Below are positions 47,762 through 57,400 of a stretch of DNA of 64,000 nt, piece after piece. The notes under the pieces were generated by a model that worked only from the letters and a program-made list of their open reading frames with translations, was not told the origin of the DNA and searched no databases. Every line of letters begins with the position of its first letter. The stretch's first letter is position 1. A program made the translations under genes and the position numbers. Source of the stretch: Mucilaginibacter sp. L294 (GTDB taxonomy: Bacteria > Bacteroidota > Bacteroidia > Sphingobacteriales > Sphingobacteriaceae); contig NZ_LGEK01000016.1 in NCBI RefSeq assembly GCF_001636615.1, positions 1-64,000 of the forward strand, in the 5' to 3' direction.

Positions 47762-49253
47762 ATACTACCCGGTTAATTCCTTTTACGTTGTTGATTATCT
47801 CGTTTGATATTTTTGCAAGCAGGTCATAAGGCAGGTGGCACCAATCTGCCGTCATCCCGTCTAATGATTCTACCGCACGCAGGCAAATTACGTTCTCGTA
47901 TGTACGCTCATCGCCCATAACACCTACCGATTGTACCGGTAAGTAAATGGCGCCCGCCTGCCAAACTTTATCATAAACACCGGCAGAGCGCAAATTGTTG
48001 ATATAAATCGCATCTGCCTGTTGTAATATATCAACTTTTTCTGGTGTGATGTCACCTAATATCCTGATTGCCAAGCCCGGGCCCGGGAAAGGGTGGCGGC
48101 CTAAAATGTTAGGGTCCATACCCAGGGCTTTACCCACGCGGCGTACTTCGTCCTTAAACAAGGTGTTTAATGGCTCAACTATCTTCAGCTTCATAAAATC
48201 GGGCAAGCCCCCAACGTTATGGTGCGATTTGATGGTTGCCGATGGGCCTTTTACCGAAACCGACTCGATAACATCCGGATAAATAGTACCCTGGCCAAGC
48301 CAGCTTACGCCTTGTACCTCGTGTGCGGCATCATCAAAAACCTCGATGAATACACGGCCAATAGCTTTACGTTTTTTCTCAGGGTCGGTTAAACCAGCCA
48401 GCGCATCGTAAAAACGCTGCTTGGCATCAACCCCTTTTATGTTTAAGCCCATGTGCTGGTATGAATCAAGCACCGACTGGTACTCGTCCTTACGCAACAG
48501 GCCGTTATCTACAAATATACAATGCAGGTTGGCGCCGATAGCATGGTGCAGCAATACCGCCGCAACAGATGAATCAACACCTCCTGATAAGCCTAATACT
48601 ACTTTGTCATCACCCAATTTCGCCTTCAGTTCGGCAATGGTGGTTTCAATGAATGAATCAGGCGTCCAATCCTGTGAGCATCCGCAAATATCAACCAAAA
48701 AGTTTTGCAGTAATTGCTTGCCATCAATACTGTGGGTAACCTCAGGGTGGAACTGGATCCCATATGTTTGGGTGCCGGTTATTTGGTAAGCGGCTACTTT
48801 AACGCTATCGGTACTTGCAATAACCTCGAAATCATCACCTATGCGGGCAATGGTATCCCCATGCGACATCCAAACCTGTGAGCCAACCGGTACATCTTTA
48901 AACAAGATGTTGTCCTGCTTAACATAATCAAGGTTGGCACGGCCATATTCGCGTGTGCTTGAAGCTAAAACTTCGCCACCGTGGAAATGCGCTACATATT
49001 GGGCACCATAGCAAACGCCTAAAATTGGCAGTGTTTTGTGGTGTTTGGCAAATTCAAAATGAGGTGCATCTTCCTGGCGTACAGAATACGGACTACCCGA
49101 AAGGATGATACCTTTTACGCTGTCGTCAACTTCAGGAACTTTGTTAAAGGGATGGATCTCACAGTAAATATTGAGCTCCCTGACACGGCGCGCGATAAGC
49201 TGGGTGAATTGCGAACCGAAGTCAAGAATGAGGATTTTTTCTTGCATGGGCAA
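47718..49253 (-). CDS. guaA: GMP synthase (glutamine-hydrolysing)
   Basis: 511 residues, normal length. Converts XMP to GMP using glutamine and ATP. N-terminal glutamine amidotransferase with Cys81 (GVCYGAQ), His169 and Glu171 (FHPEVTH). ATP-pyrophosphatase P-loop SGGVDSS at 223-229 and a C-terminal dimerisation domain with the family ending [14 protein letters not shown]. The start could also be the Met at residue 3 ([13 protein letters not shown]). First gene of a three-gene overlapping unit on the minus strand. Confidence 0.97.
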   Translation of the reverse strand: MPMQEKILILDFGSQFTQLIARRVRELNIYCEIHPFNKVPEVDDSVKGIILSGSPYSVRQEDAPHFEFAKHHKTLPILGVCYGAQYVAHFHGGEVLASSTREYGRANLDYVKQDNILFKDVPVGSQVWMSHGDTIARIGDDFEVIASTDSVKVAAYQITGTQTYGIQFHPEVTHSIDGKQLLQNFLVDICGCSQDWTPDSFIETTIAELKAKLGDDKVVLGLSGGVDSSVAAVLLHHAIGANLHCIFVDNGLLRKDEYQSVLDSYQHMGLNIKGVDAKQRFYDALAGLTDPEKKRKAIGRVFIEVFDDAAHEVQGVSWLGQGTIYPDVIESVSVKGPSATIKSHHNVGGLPDFMKLKIVEPLNTLFKDEVRRVGKALGMDPNILGRHPFPGPGLAIRILGDITPEKVDILQQADAIYINNLRSAGVYDKVWQAGAIYLPVQSVGVMGDERTYENVICLRAVESLDGMTADWCHLPYDLLAKISNEIINNVKGINRVVYDISSKPPATIEWE

Positions 49254-49347
49254 AGATAGGATTTTGAGCGGAAAAATGAGGTAGGAAATTTAGATTTTGG
49301 GACTAAGAATTGGCATAAAAATTTATATTAGCCGCAATACCTGCGCT

Positions 49348-49887
49348 ATGATAACGATACGCTTAGCTACATTTGATGATGTAGCAGAATTACAGCAACT
49401 AATTGCCCTGTCCGTAAGTGGCTTAAGTACGGCGTATTATACCCCAAACCAGATAGAAAGCGCCATTAAATATATTTTTGGGATCGATAGTCAGCTGATA
49501 ACCGACGGTACCTACTATGTGGCCGAAAAGGATAATATAAAGGTAGGTTGCGGCGGCTGGAGCAAGCGGAATACCCTGTACGGCGGCGATCAGCATAAAG
49601 AGGTCGAAGACCCGCTGCTCGATCCCACCAAAGATGCCGCGAGGATAAGGGCGTTTTTTGTACACCCTGACTATGCGCGACAGGGGATAGGCCGTAAAAT
49701 TATCAACGTATGTGAAGATGCAGCAAAAGCCAATGGGTTTACCAGCTTTGAACTTGGCGCAACCTTACCCGGTGTACCGCTATACGAAGTGATGGGGTAT
49801 ATGGCAGTTGAACGGATTGATGTTGTTTTGCCTGATAAGGAATTGCTGGGTATTGTGAAGATGAAGAAGAGTGTAGGTGAACATTAA
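49348..49887 (+). CDS. GNAT-family N-acetyltransferase
   Basis: 179 residues from ATG 49348; a longer frame from a TTG at 49297 crosses likely promoter sequence. Acetyl-CoA loop motif RQGIGRKII follows the FVHPDYA strand (around residues 105-120), typical of the superfamily. Substrate unknown. The 3' end overlaps the convergent VOC gene by 4 bases. Confidence 0.88.
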   Translation: MITIRLATFDDVAELQQLIALSVSGLSTAYYTPNQIESAIKYIFGIDSQLITDGTYYVAEKDNIKVGCGGWSKRNTLYGGDQHKEVEDPLLDPTKDAARIRAFFVHPDYARQGIGRKIINVCEDAAKANGFTSFELGATLPGVPLYEVMGYMAVERIDVVLPDKELLGIVKMKKSVGEH

Positions 49888-50240
49888 ACAATAGCCATCC
49901 CGAAAACTAAAGTATTGCCATCTTCATCATTCACAGAAAAATCACGTACTCCGTAAACACGGTCAGCTATCGGTACATCTATCAGCGCGCCGTTTTTTAG
50001 GATACCATCATAATATGCGGTAATGTCATCGCAATCAATACAAACATGGGCGCTGCCGGGGACTTTTTTTCTGCCGGGGTTTTTAGGCCCGCTTAAGTGA
50101 ATGCAAATATCGCCGTAGCTTAATCCCCGATAGTCACCAAATTCAAAGTCAGGCTTAAAGCCTAAAACATCAATATAGTATTTGCTGGCGCGATTAAGGT
50201 CAGATACGTGGATTACAACGGTAGAGCTTAAGGCTTTCAT
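49884..50240 (-). CDS. VOC (glyoxalase/bleomycin-resistance) family protein
   Basis: 118 residues, a single VOC domain: STVVIHVSDLNRASKYYIDVLGF at the start, then IHLSGPKNPGRKKV and VCIDCDDITAYYD, ending YGVRDFSVNDEDGNTLVFG. Metal ligands His8, and Glu107-like positions appear plausible. Activity (isomerase, resistance, or dioxygenase) cannot be told. Cytosolic. Confidence 0.88.
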   Translation of the reverse strand: MKALSSTVVIHVSDLNRASKYYIDVLGFKPDFEFGDYRGLSYGDICIHLSGPKNPGRKKVPGSAHVCIDCDDITAYYDGILKNGALIDVPIADRVYGVRDFSVNDEDGNTLVFGMAIV

Positions 50241-50281
50241 AACAGTTATTATTTGATATTTAAATATATCAAATAATCTTC

Positions 50282-52741
50282 CTAAAAACTCACCCCAACC
50301 CTTATCGCCTGGTTTGCACCATTCACTTTGTTATTGAACGATGTGCCATACATTACCCTTAAACCAACATTGGTTTGGAAACCTACACCAAGCTCGGTAT
50401 AGTTTTTTAGCGTTGGAGTGGATAAGTAATTTACGTCAATAATTTCCTGCAATTTAAGGTTACGAAGAACGGGGATCTGGTTAGTGATCAACCCGGTGAA
50501 GTTATGCTCCAGGTGGCCCTCCAGGTACTTATCCCCGGTGCTGAACTGGTAATAATTTAACAGCAGAAATTTGTTGATACCGCTTTGGTAAAACAATACC
50601 TGGTTGCCGGCAAACTGCCTGTAATCGGGATAGGAAATATTTTTGGTGTTAAAAAACTTACCCGCACCCACATAAAACGATGTTTTACCATAAAAGCCTA
50701 TCGGGATCTCTGATTTAGAGATATCTGCCGACACCAGGTTGTAATCCGCATCAGAACCAAACACGTTTTTTATGGCTTTGGTGAAGCTTAAACCAATGGT
50801 TGGGTATTTTGATGGCAGGTAGCGTTTGCCAGTAGGATAAGTTTCGTATTGGTTGCTAAAATCGTAAGTGGTGCGCACGGTTACCTTAAATGATTGATTA
50901 TCGGGAAACAGCGGCACATCTACATCCGGACTAAGCGGGTTGTTGGAGGTAAACTCGTGCCCTTTAGGATGGAAGAAGCTGTAATCGGTAGTGTTTGACA
51001 GGTACTTGCGGTTCGCCCACTCGGCACCGGCGCTTGCCAGCCAGCCGCCATAAATGCGTTTGGATAGGGTAGCTGATGCATATTGCTTTTGGTACAACTT
51101 CTCAAAGTTTTGCCTGTTAAGCAGGGTATAGGCGGAGTTCATAAACGAGGTAATAGGTTCGCGGTTATTCAGGTCGATCACATCAGAACCGCCTGCTAAG
51201 TTCAGGGTAGTAGAGCCCAGCGGCATAGTGACGCCGCCGCTTGCGTTGAACAGTTTGTTTGAGAAACCATAACGCACCTTGCCATAAATACGCAGGTAAC
51301 GGTTGTTCACGCTGTCTATCTGTTTAGTGAACGATCCTCCATAGCCAAGCGATAAGCCCTCTACCGTATTATAAGCTACCGAACTGATCAGGGAATTGAA
51401 ATTATAATATTCGTGTTCATAACGGTTGCGGTGGCTGTAACCGCCAAGCAGAAATTTGCCAACGCTAAATTTGTTATTCACCTTGTCAAGCGAATCTAAA
51501 TAGGGCTTTGATTCGCGTTTGGCGGCCAGTACGGCTTTCTTCTGGTAATCTGTTTTTTCCTCATCGGTAAGCGGGATAGGCCTTTGCTGCTCCCAATAGG
51601 CCGAATCTTTTTTGTTTACCCCTTTGGTGATGCGCAGCACTTCGGCAAACTGCGACCTGTCGAGCTTTGGGTCGATATCATAATCTTTGTAAAGCGAGAT
51701 AAAATAGCCGCCAAATTTAAAACCGAAGAAACCACCCATAAATTCAAACTTAAGCGATGCAGGCATCCATGCATTACCGTTAACAGGGATAAATTGCTGG
51801 TCGACCTTTAGCGTATCTACAAAGTTGATGTTCGATTTTTTGGTGATATACAGGCCAAGACTTTGCAAGCGCCAGCTATCTTCCATAATATAAATATAGC
51901 CGCTAAAACATGGGTCGTGCTCGTTGCGGGGAATAACCTGGATCTTGTTCACGGTTTCGCCATTCTCAATAGCCAGGCCGATGTATTTGTATTTATAATA
52001 AGATAGTGCATTATCGGCAATGGGTGATATCAGCGGGCGGTTGCTCAGGCCATCCCAGTTTTGCAGGTTCTCGTAAAAATTTACCTGCATATCTGATGCC
52101 CGGTTAAAGGTGAACGCCCGGTTACTGCCCGAAAATTTAGAAGATATGATTTCCTCATGCACTTTATCGGGTCGTATAAAACTGTATTTTGATTGTGATT
52201 CTGACAGGTAAATGATTCCGCGCCGGTTTGAATCCAACCCGTTTTCGCGGGCTATCTTCTGCATATCAATCCCCAGGAATTTCTTTGGGGCGGCTAATAG
52301 CTTTTGCAGGCCTTTTATATATACCTCGCAGGTATAAGCATTAACCTCATTCAAATAAGTTTTGCGTTTTTTAATAGCATGGCGAATGATGGCATAAGCC
52401 GGGTCTTCGGCACCCGCGCGGATGGTAACTTCTTTGATCTGGTAATCCTCGGCTTTTAAGGTGATGTTGATGGTTTGGTTTTCTTTAAGGTCTATTTTGC
52501 GGCTTTCCTGTTTGTAACCCATTGCCCGGTATTGTACATCGTATTGCCCTGCTTTTAAATTTAAGGTATAGCTGCCATCGCTGTTGGCCGATGTACCTTT
52601 TGTGGTATTGCGGATGTAAACGGTAGCAAACGGCACGGCGTTGCCAGCCCCATCGGTTATTTTACCGGTGAGGGTAACATCCTGTGCAAATAAGTTAGTT
52701 GTTAATAAGAGAAAAAGGGTAAAAAGGAAAGGGGATTTCAT
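50282..52741 (-). CDS. DUF5686 outer-membrane protein with carboxypeptidase-regulatory-like domain
   Basis: 819 residues. Signal peptide MKSPFLFTLFLLLTTNLFAQ, CarboxypepD_reg-like domain (about 22-110; GKITDGAGNAVPFATVYIRN, GSYTLNLKAGQYDVQYRAMG), then a long region with IYIMEDSWRLQSLGLYITKK and a C-terminal beta-barrel-like half (many aromatic-ending strands, finishing AIRVGVSF). This is the DUF5686 architecture, found across Bacteroidota with unknown job in the outer membrane. A TonB-like link is possible but no plug is seen. Confidence 0.9.
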   Translation of the reverse strand: MKSPFLFTLFLLLTTNLFAQDVTLTGKITDGAGNAVPFATVYIRNTTKGTSANSDGSYTLNLKAGQYDVQYRAMGYKQESRKIDLKENQTINITLKAEDYQIKEVTIRAGAEDPAYAIIRHAIKKRKTYLNEVNAYTCEVYIKGLQKLLAAPKKFLGIDMQKIARENGLDSNRRGIIYLSESQSKYSFIRPDKVHEEIISSKFSGSNRAFTFNRASDMQVNFYENLQNWDGLSNRPLISPIADNALSYYKYKYIGLAIENGETVNKIQVIPRNEHDPCFSGYIYIMEDSWRLQSLGLYITKKSNINFVDTLKVDQQFIPVNGNAWMPASLKFEFMGGFFGFKFGGYFISLYKDYDIDPKLDRSQFAEVLRITKGVNKKDSAYWEQQRPIPLTDEEKTDYQKKAVLAAKRESKPYLDSLDKVNNKFSVGKFLLGGYSHRNRYEHEYYNFNSLISSVAYNTVEGLSLGYGGSFTKQIDSVNNRYLRIYGKVRYGFSNKLFNASGGVTMPLGSTTLNLAGGSDVIDLNNREPITSFMNSAYTLLNRQNFEKLYQKQYASATLSKRIYGGWLASAGAEWANRKYLSNTTDYSFFHPKGHEFTSNNPLSPDVDVPLFPDNQSFKVTVRTTYDFSNQYETYPTGKRYLPSKYPTIGLSFTKAIKNVFGSDADYNLVSADISKSEIPIGFYGKTSFYVGAGKFFNTKNISYPDYRQFAGNQVLFYQSGINKFLLLNYYQFSTGDKYLEGHLEHNFTGLITNQIPVLRNLKLQEIIDVNYLSTPTLKNYTELGVGFQTNVGLRVMYGTSFNNKVNGANQAIRVGVSF

Positions 52742-52804
52742 AGACGCAGTTTGGTATTGCTAAGATGTGCAAAGTTTTTAGACGCGCGTTGTTAATTTTT
52801 GTTA

Positions 52805-52838
52805 AACAAAAAGGCGTATTTATTTCTAAATACGCCTA
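52805..52838 (-). terminator. Terminator for the aldo/keto reductase gene
   Basis: AGGCGTATTTA (52812-52822) pairs with TAAATACGCCT (52827-52837) around TTTC. On the minus strand it ends with a T-run and lies 36 bases past the reductase stop. Confidence 0.9.
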
Positions 52839-52875
52839 CCAACGAAATGTACCTAACGGTATATCGTTTAAAATA

Positions 52876-53865
52876 CTATTTTAATATCTGCTCTATCTTT
52901 TCTAATTCGTCAGATGAAAAATCAATATTATCCAACGCCTTTAGCGAATCTGCCAGTTGGGCGGGTTTGCTGGCGCCTATTAGTACAGATGTTACCCTGT
53001 CATCTTTCAGCAACCAGGCCAGCGCCATTTGGGCAAGGGTTTGGCCGCGTTTTTCGGCCAGGGTGTTCAGTTTTTTTATTTTGGCTATCACCTCGTCAGT
53101 AACCTGGCTTTCCTGTAAAAAGCCGGTTGATTTGGCCGCACGCGAATCTTCAGGGATACCATGCAGATATTTATTGGTTAATAAACCCTGCGCCAATGGC
53201 GAGAACGGGATACAGCCCACGCCGTCTTTTCCCAATACATCCAGCAAACCGGCTTCCGCGTCGCGAACGAACATCGAATACTTTGGCTGATGGATCAGGC
53301 AAGGTGTACCCAGTTGTTTTAATATGGCAATGGCCTTCTCTGCTTCCTGAGCGTTATAGTTGGAGATACCCACATACAAAGCTTTACCCTGGCGAACGAT
53401 CAGGTCTAAGGCGCCCATGGTTTCTTCCAGCGGTGTTTCCGGATCAGGGCGGTGGTGGTAAAAAATATCTACATAATCCAACCCCATACGTTTCAAACTT
53501 TGGTCAAGGCTGGATACCAGGTATTTTTTTGAACCCCAATCGCCGTAAGGGCCATCCCACATGGTATAACCTGCTTTACTGCTGATGATCATTTCATCGC
53601 GATAACCGGCAAAATCTTCCTTTAATATCTTGCCAAAATTGGTTTCGGCACTGCCCGGGGGCGGGCCGTAGTTGTTGGCCAGATCGAAATGGGTGATACC
53701 GCTATCGAAAGCCAGGTGCAAGATGCTGCGGAAGTTTTCCATCACATCTACGTGGCCAAAGTTGTGCCATAGGCCTAATGAAATAGCCGGCAGTTTTATA
53801 CCGCTTTTACCGCAACGGCGGTATTGCATTTTGTTATATCGTTCTGCAGAGGGTAGGTAGGTCAT
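52876..53865 (-). CDS. Aldo/keto reductase (L-glyceraldehyde-3-phosphate reductase, YghZ/MgrA-like)
   Basis: 329 residues, AKR14-like. Catalytic tetrad Asp61 (HFDLANNYG), Tyr66, Lys97 (ISSKAGY) and His138 (DIFYHHRPD). NADPH motif GASKPAQL is near the C-terminus. The N-terminus MTYLPSAERYNKMQYRRCGKSG is typical of the YghZ (L-glyceraldehyde-3-phosphate / methylglyoxal reductase) subgroup. Cytosolic detoxification of aldehydes is likely. Single gene with its own terminator. Confidence 0.9.
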   Translation of the reverse strand: MTYLPSAERYNKMQYRRCGKSGIKLPAISLGLWHNFGHVDVMENFRSILHLAFDSGITHFDLANNYGPPPGSAETNFGKILKEDFAGYRDEMIISSKAGYTMWDGPYGDWGSKKYLVSSLDQSLKRMGLDYVDIFYHHRPDPETPLEETMGALDLIVRQGKALYVGISNYNAQEAEKAIAILKQLGTPCLIHQPKYSMFVRDAEAGLLDVLGKDGVGCIPFSPLAQGLLTNKYLHGIPEDSRAAKSTGFLQESQVTDEVIAKIKKLNTLAEKRGQTLAQMALAWLLKDDRVTSVLIGASKPAQLADSLKALDNIDFSSDELEKIEQILK

Positions 53866-53924
53866 GAGTTGGTTTGTTTATGTGCTAAAGTAATGTTTTT
53901 AAATTAGTTTAAGAAGTTGTTGAC

Positions 53925-53967
53925 GCGTCATTGTGAGCTATAGCTTCGTACCTCGCAATAACGATCT
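53925..53967. repeat. Degenerate REP-like family A fragment
   Basis: CGTCATTGTGAGC followed by CCTCGCAATAACGATCTTG: a short, mutated inverted pair related to the arms at 271-359 and 45218-45299, without the long centre. Confidence 0.55.
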
Positions 53968-53971
53968 TGTA

Positions 53972-55261
53972 TTAAACCACCTCCGCCACCACAAAAGTAC
54001 TGCCACCTGCAAACACCAGGTCTTTATCAGTAGCAGCGGCCTGTGCAGCTTGTAACGCGGCCTTTACGGATGGGTAAGCATCACCATGTAAGCCGAGATC
54101 TGCGGCTTGTTGCCTAATGCTTTCTGCTTCTAATCCGCGCGGGATATCGGGGCGGCAAAAATAGTAAGTGGCATGGGTTGGCAGCATAGCTAATACCTTG
54201 CTGATATCTTTATCGTTCACCATGCCTATTACAAAGTGCAGGTGCTGGTACTTAACGTTAGCTATGTTTTTTAAAACTTCGGTTATGCCTTCGGGATTGT
54301 GGCCGGTATCGCAAATGGTTAGCGGCTGGTTATTTATTACTTCCCAGCGACCATGCAGGCCGGTAAGGGTTTTTACCTGTTTTAAGGCTGTAACAATATG
54401 CTCATCGGTCATAACAAAACCTTGTTTACGCAATTCATCAACAGCGGTTAAAACTGTCCGTACGTTATTGAGCTGGTAGGTGCCGGGCAGATCGAGTTGT
54501 ATGTGGAGAGCAGGAAGTGAGGTGCGGGGAGCGTTTATTTCCAGATACTCCAAACCCTCTGACTTTTGGATCTCGACATCCGACTTTACATCCGATGCAA
54601 AGATCAAAGGCGAATTTACCTGTTGTGCTTTATTTGTGAATATCTCAGCCACTTCGGGCTGGTATTCGCCAATAATTACCGGGATAGCTGGTTTAATAAT
54701 ACCCGCTTTTTCGGCGGCTATTTTGGGTAGCGTATCGCCAAGCAGGTTCATATGGTCCCAACCTATGTTAGTGATAATGGACAGCAGCGGATTGATCACG
54801 TTGGTAGAATCTAAACGTCCACCAAGGCCCACCTCTACAATGGCAATATCTACCTGCTCTTTCGCGAAAACATCAAAGGCGAGGGCAACGGTCATTTCAA
54901 AGAATGAAGGTTGGATCTGTTCGAAATTGGGCTGGTGTTTTGCTACAAAATCCACCACGGTTTGCTCGCTGATCATCTGCCCGTTTATACGGATGCGTTC
55001 GCGGAAATCTTTAAGATGGGGCGAGGTATACAAGCCGGTTTTATACCCTGCAATTTGCAGTATAGCCGCCAGCATATGCGATGTAGAACCTTTACCGTTT
55101 GTGCCACCCACGTGGATGCTCTTGAACTTGTGTTCGGGATTATCCAGAATGTTTAACAGGGCAACAGTATTAGTGAGGTCCTCTTTATAGGCAGATGCGC
55201 CTACCCGGGTAAAAACAGGTAATTGGGTGTAGAGGTAGTCGAGCGTTTGCTGGTAGTCCAT
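53972..55261 (-). CDS. folC: Bifunctional dihydrofolate/folylpolyglutamate synthase
   Basis: 429 residues, normal for FolC. Adds glutamate to dihydropteroate or folates in the cytosol. P-loop GTNGKGS at 53-59, SPHLKDFRERIRING (79-93), VGLGGRLDSTN for Mg/ATP (about 143-153), and TGHNPEG in the C-terminal ligase part. Last gene of the minus-strand block that starts with the TPR gene; 76 bases separate it from tonB. FolC has no visible functional tie to the envelope genes. Confidence 0.96.
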   Translation of the reverse strand: MDYQQTLDYLYTQLPVFTRVGASAYKEDLTNTVALLNILDNPEHKFKSIHVGGTNGKGSTSHMLAAILQIAGYKTGLYTSPHLKDFRERIRINGQMISEQTVVDFVAKHQPNFEQIQPSFFEMTVALAFDVFAKEQVDIAIVEVGLGGRLDSTNVINPLLSIITNIGWDHMNLLGDTLPKIAAEKAGIIKPAIPVIIGEYQPEVAEIFTNKAQQVNSPLIFASDVKSDVEIQKSEGLEYLEINAPRTSLPALHIQLDLPGTYQLNNVRTVLTAVDELRKQGFVMTDEHIVTALKQVKTLTGLHGRWEVINNQPLTICDTGHNPEGITEVLKNIANVKYQHLHFVIGMVNDKDISKVLAMLPTHATYYFCRPDIPRGLEAESIRQQAADLGLHGDAYPSVKAALQAAQAAATDKDLVFAGGSTFVVAEVV

Positions 55262-55266
55262 CTTTT

Positions 55267-55336
55267 AGTTTGCAGTTGGCAATTTGCACTACAAATGTAT
55301 ACATGCAAACCGCAAACTTATATCTGTAAACTGCAA
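55267..55336. repeat. TTTGCAGTTTGC-type inverted repeat, folC-tonB spacer
   Basis: AGTTTGCAGTTGGCAATTTGC on the left faces GCAAACCGCAAACTTAT and GTAAACTGCAAT on the right. Same family as 56161-56230 on the other side of tonB. Confidence 0.75.
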
Positions 55337-55337
55337 T

Positions 55338-56153
55338 TTAATTTACTTTAAACACGAAGGTTAAAGTGCCATTCTGGTTTTCGGGAGCAGTATCTGATGG
55401 GTTGAATTTTGATCTTCTTACCGCATCCTCGCATTTTTGAAGCAGGGCAGCATCGGTTATGGTGGTACCACGGGCTCCTGCAGTGGCTTGTATTACGTTG
55501 CCTTCTTTATCAACCCGTATATCAACCACAACTTTGCCGGTGTAACGGTTGCCGCCATCAACAGTTGGGCGGGTAACAAAACTGCGCTGTGTTAGGTTAA
55601 GGTTACCGCCATTGCCAGATCCTGTTCCGTTATAGTTATTGGTTAAGGTTGTACCTGTGGGTTTACCCTGGTTGCCGGGCGTATTGCCGGTTCCGTCGCC
55701 TTCGCCGGTGCCATTATTGGTTTTGCCTTTGTAAAGCGCGTTCTGGTTAACTGTAGGCTTGGCAACCGTTTTGGTGGTTGGCTGCGTAGCTACGGTTGTG
55801 CTTGGCTTCTTGCTATTTGCCGTTACCTCGGGCGCATCATCAGTGGTTTGGGTAACTACGTTTTTGTCGCTGTTATCAACTTGCTGCTTTTCTTCGGTTG
55901 GCGGGGCAGGGGTTACTTTATCGGGTTTTGTATTATTGGCTTTTTCGGCTACAGAAGGTTCTTCTGTACTCATATAGTCGCTTCCTTTACCTTCGTCAAC
56001 CGTACCATAGTTTACCAATATCCCGCCGGTGCCTTCCTCATGAGGTGGCGGCAGTTGGAAAACAATAAAATAGCACAGGGCCATTACCACACCCAGTATG
56101 ATACCAGTAGCGGCAAATGCTTTCGGATAATTATTGTCTTCCCTGTAGTCCAT
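55338..56153 (-). CDS. TonB-like energy transducer
   Basis: 271 residues from ATG 56153; the longer frame runs into the flanking repeat. One N-terminal helix (about 15-33, GIILGVVMALCYFIVFQL), then a long Pro/Thr/Lys/Glu-rich spacer (about 60-150) and a Gly/Asn-rich part (GTGEGDGTGNTPGNQG). The C-terminal TonB domain (about 185-271) contains VVVDIRVDKEGNVIQATAG and ends in VFKVN. Follows exbD by 81 bases. Would carry ExbBD force to the outer membrane. Confidence 0.88.
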   Translation of the reverse strand: MDYREDNNYPKAFAATGIILGVVMALCYFIVFQLPPPHEEGTGGILVNYGTVDEGKGSDYMSTEEPSVAEKANNTKPDKVTPAPPTEEKQQVDNSDKNVVTQTTDDAPEVTANSKKPSTTVATQPTTKTVAKPTVNQNALYKGKTNNGTGEGDGTGNTPGNQGKPTGTTLTNNYNGTGSGNGGNLNLTQRSFVTRPTVDGGNRYTGKVVVDIRVDKEGNVIQATAGARGTTITDAALLQKCEDAVRRSKFNPSDTAPENQNGTLTFVFKVN

Positions 56154-56160
56154 TTTATTC

Positions 56161-56230
56161 AGTTTGCAGTGGGCGGTTTGCAGTTTGCAGGTATACAATT
56201 AAGCAAACTGCAAACTTATAACTGCCAACT
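56161..56230. repeat. TTTGCAGTTTGC-type inverted repeat, tonB-exbD spacer
   Basis: AGTTTGCAGTGGGCGGTTTG plus CAGTTTGCA on the left; GCAAACTGCAAACTTATAAC and TGCCAACT on the right. Together with 55267-55336 it brackets the tonB gene. Confidence 0.75.
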
Positions 56231-56234
56231 CTTT

Positions 56235-56636
56235 CTATCCTTTAGGTTCTGTTGCCAGTACCATTTTAATATTTAATTTCTGTGCTATATCCATTACCTG
56301 TACAACATCCTGAATGGCTACGGTACGGTCAACGTATAAAACGATGGTAAGCTCGGTAGCCAGGCTCTTGTAACTTTGCAGGGTTGGCTGCAATTGATCA
56401 ACAGGTACTTGTTTTTTATCGATAGTATAAACCAGGTTTTTATCGATAGATACGTTAATGGTTTTTTTGGATACCGATTGCCCGCTTGATGATTTTGGCA
56501 GCATCAGCTTTACCACGTTTGGGTTGGTTACTGTCGACGCGATCAGGAAGAACAAAAGCAGGAAGAACATGATATCGTTCATGGCCGAAGTATGCACTTC
56601 TGCTGCTGCGCCTTTATGTCTTTTTCTTAAATTCAT
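56235..56636 (-). CDS. exbD: ExbD/TolR-family biopolymer transport protein
   Basis: 133 residues. One N-terminal helix (about 20-40) with the proton-path Asp21 in MNDIMFFLLLFF, then a small periplasmic domain (about 60-133; NVSIDKNLVYTIDKKQVP, LYVDRTVAIQDVVQVMD). Works with ExbB as the proton channel. Start overlaps the exbB stop by 4 bases. Confidence 0.95.
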   Translation of the reverse strand: MNLRKRHKGAAAEVHTSAMNDIMFFLLLFFLIASTVTNPNVVKLMLPKSSSGQSVSKKTINVSIDKNLVYTIDKKQVPVDQLQPTLQSYKSLATELTIVLYVDRTVAIQDVVQVMDIAQKLNIKMVLATEPKG

Positions 56637-57346
56637 TTGCTTGGCTCCTCTAACAGGTCAATAAATTCAATGGCATCAGTTTCCAGTTTCAGGATCACTT
56701 TATCAACCATCATATTTAAAATATGGTAGCATATATAGGCAATAATACCCACAAACAAACCTGCTGCCGACGTTACCATTTTTACATATAAACCACCCGA
56801 TATTACACCCATGCTGATGTTATCGGTTTTTGAGATATCGTAAAAGATCTTGATTACCCCGGCAATGGTACCCAGGAAACCAAACATGGGGGCTATACCG
56901 GCTACTATACCAATGATGCCGATGTTCTTCTCCAGTTTTGATACTTCCAGTTTACCTATGTTCTCTATAGCACCTTCAATATCTTTTATGGGGCGACCGA
57001 TTCGTAATAAACCTTTTTGCAGCATGCGGCCCAGGGGTGAATTGCTGTTACGGCAAATAGCTATGGCCGATTGCAGATCGCCGGAGTGAATGCTGCTGCG
57101 TACCTGACTCATCAGGTGCGATTCGTCTTTTGATGCCTTGCGAATGGTAAAGAAACGTTCGAAAAATATAACAAGGCCCAACACTGCCAGTATCCCAATT
57201 GGGACCATTACCCAGCCACCTTTTATCAGCAAATCGCCAAAGCGTAATTCTTCTTCCGGTATTTTTGCCAGCTGCTGGCCGGCCTGGTGTGCGGTATCAA
57301 TTAGTTTTTGGGTGGTATCTGCTACCTGGGCGAATAATAAAGTCAT
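56633..57346 (-). CDS. exbB: ExbB/TolQ/MotA-family proton channel
   Basis: 237 residues. Three helices: about 42-61 (WVMVPIGILAVLGLVIFFE), 143-165 (IGIVAGIAPMFGFLGTIAGV) and 184-207. The core signature GIAPMFGFLGTIAGVI is intact. Inner membrane, using proton motive force. Precedes exbD with a 4-base overlap and follows the SPOR gene by 54 bases. Confidence 0.95.
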   Translation of the reverse strand: MTLLFAQVADTTQKLIDTAHQAGQQLAKIPEEELRFGDLLIKGGWVMVPIGILAVLGLVIFFERFFTIRKASKDESHLMSQVRSSIHSGDLQSAIAICRNSNSPLGRMLQKGLLRIGRPIKDIEGAIENIGKLEVSKLEKNIGIIGIVAGIAPMFGFLGTIAGVIKIFYDISKTDNISMGVISGGLYVKMVTSAAGLFVGIIAYICYHILNMMVDKVILKLETDAIEFIDLLEEPSK

Positions 57347-57400
57347 CTTTTATTTTTTGTTTTTTTGTTTTTATAGCGTACGCGGTGTACGTATAATAGC

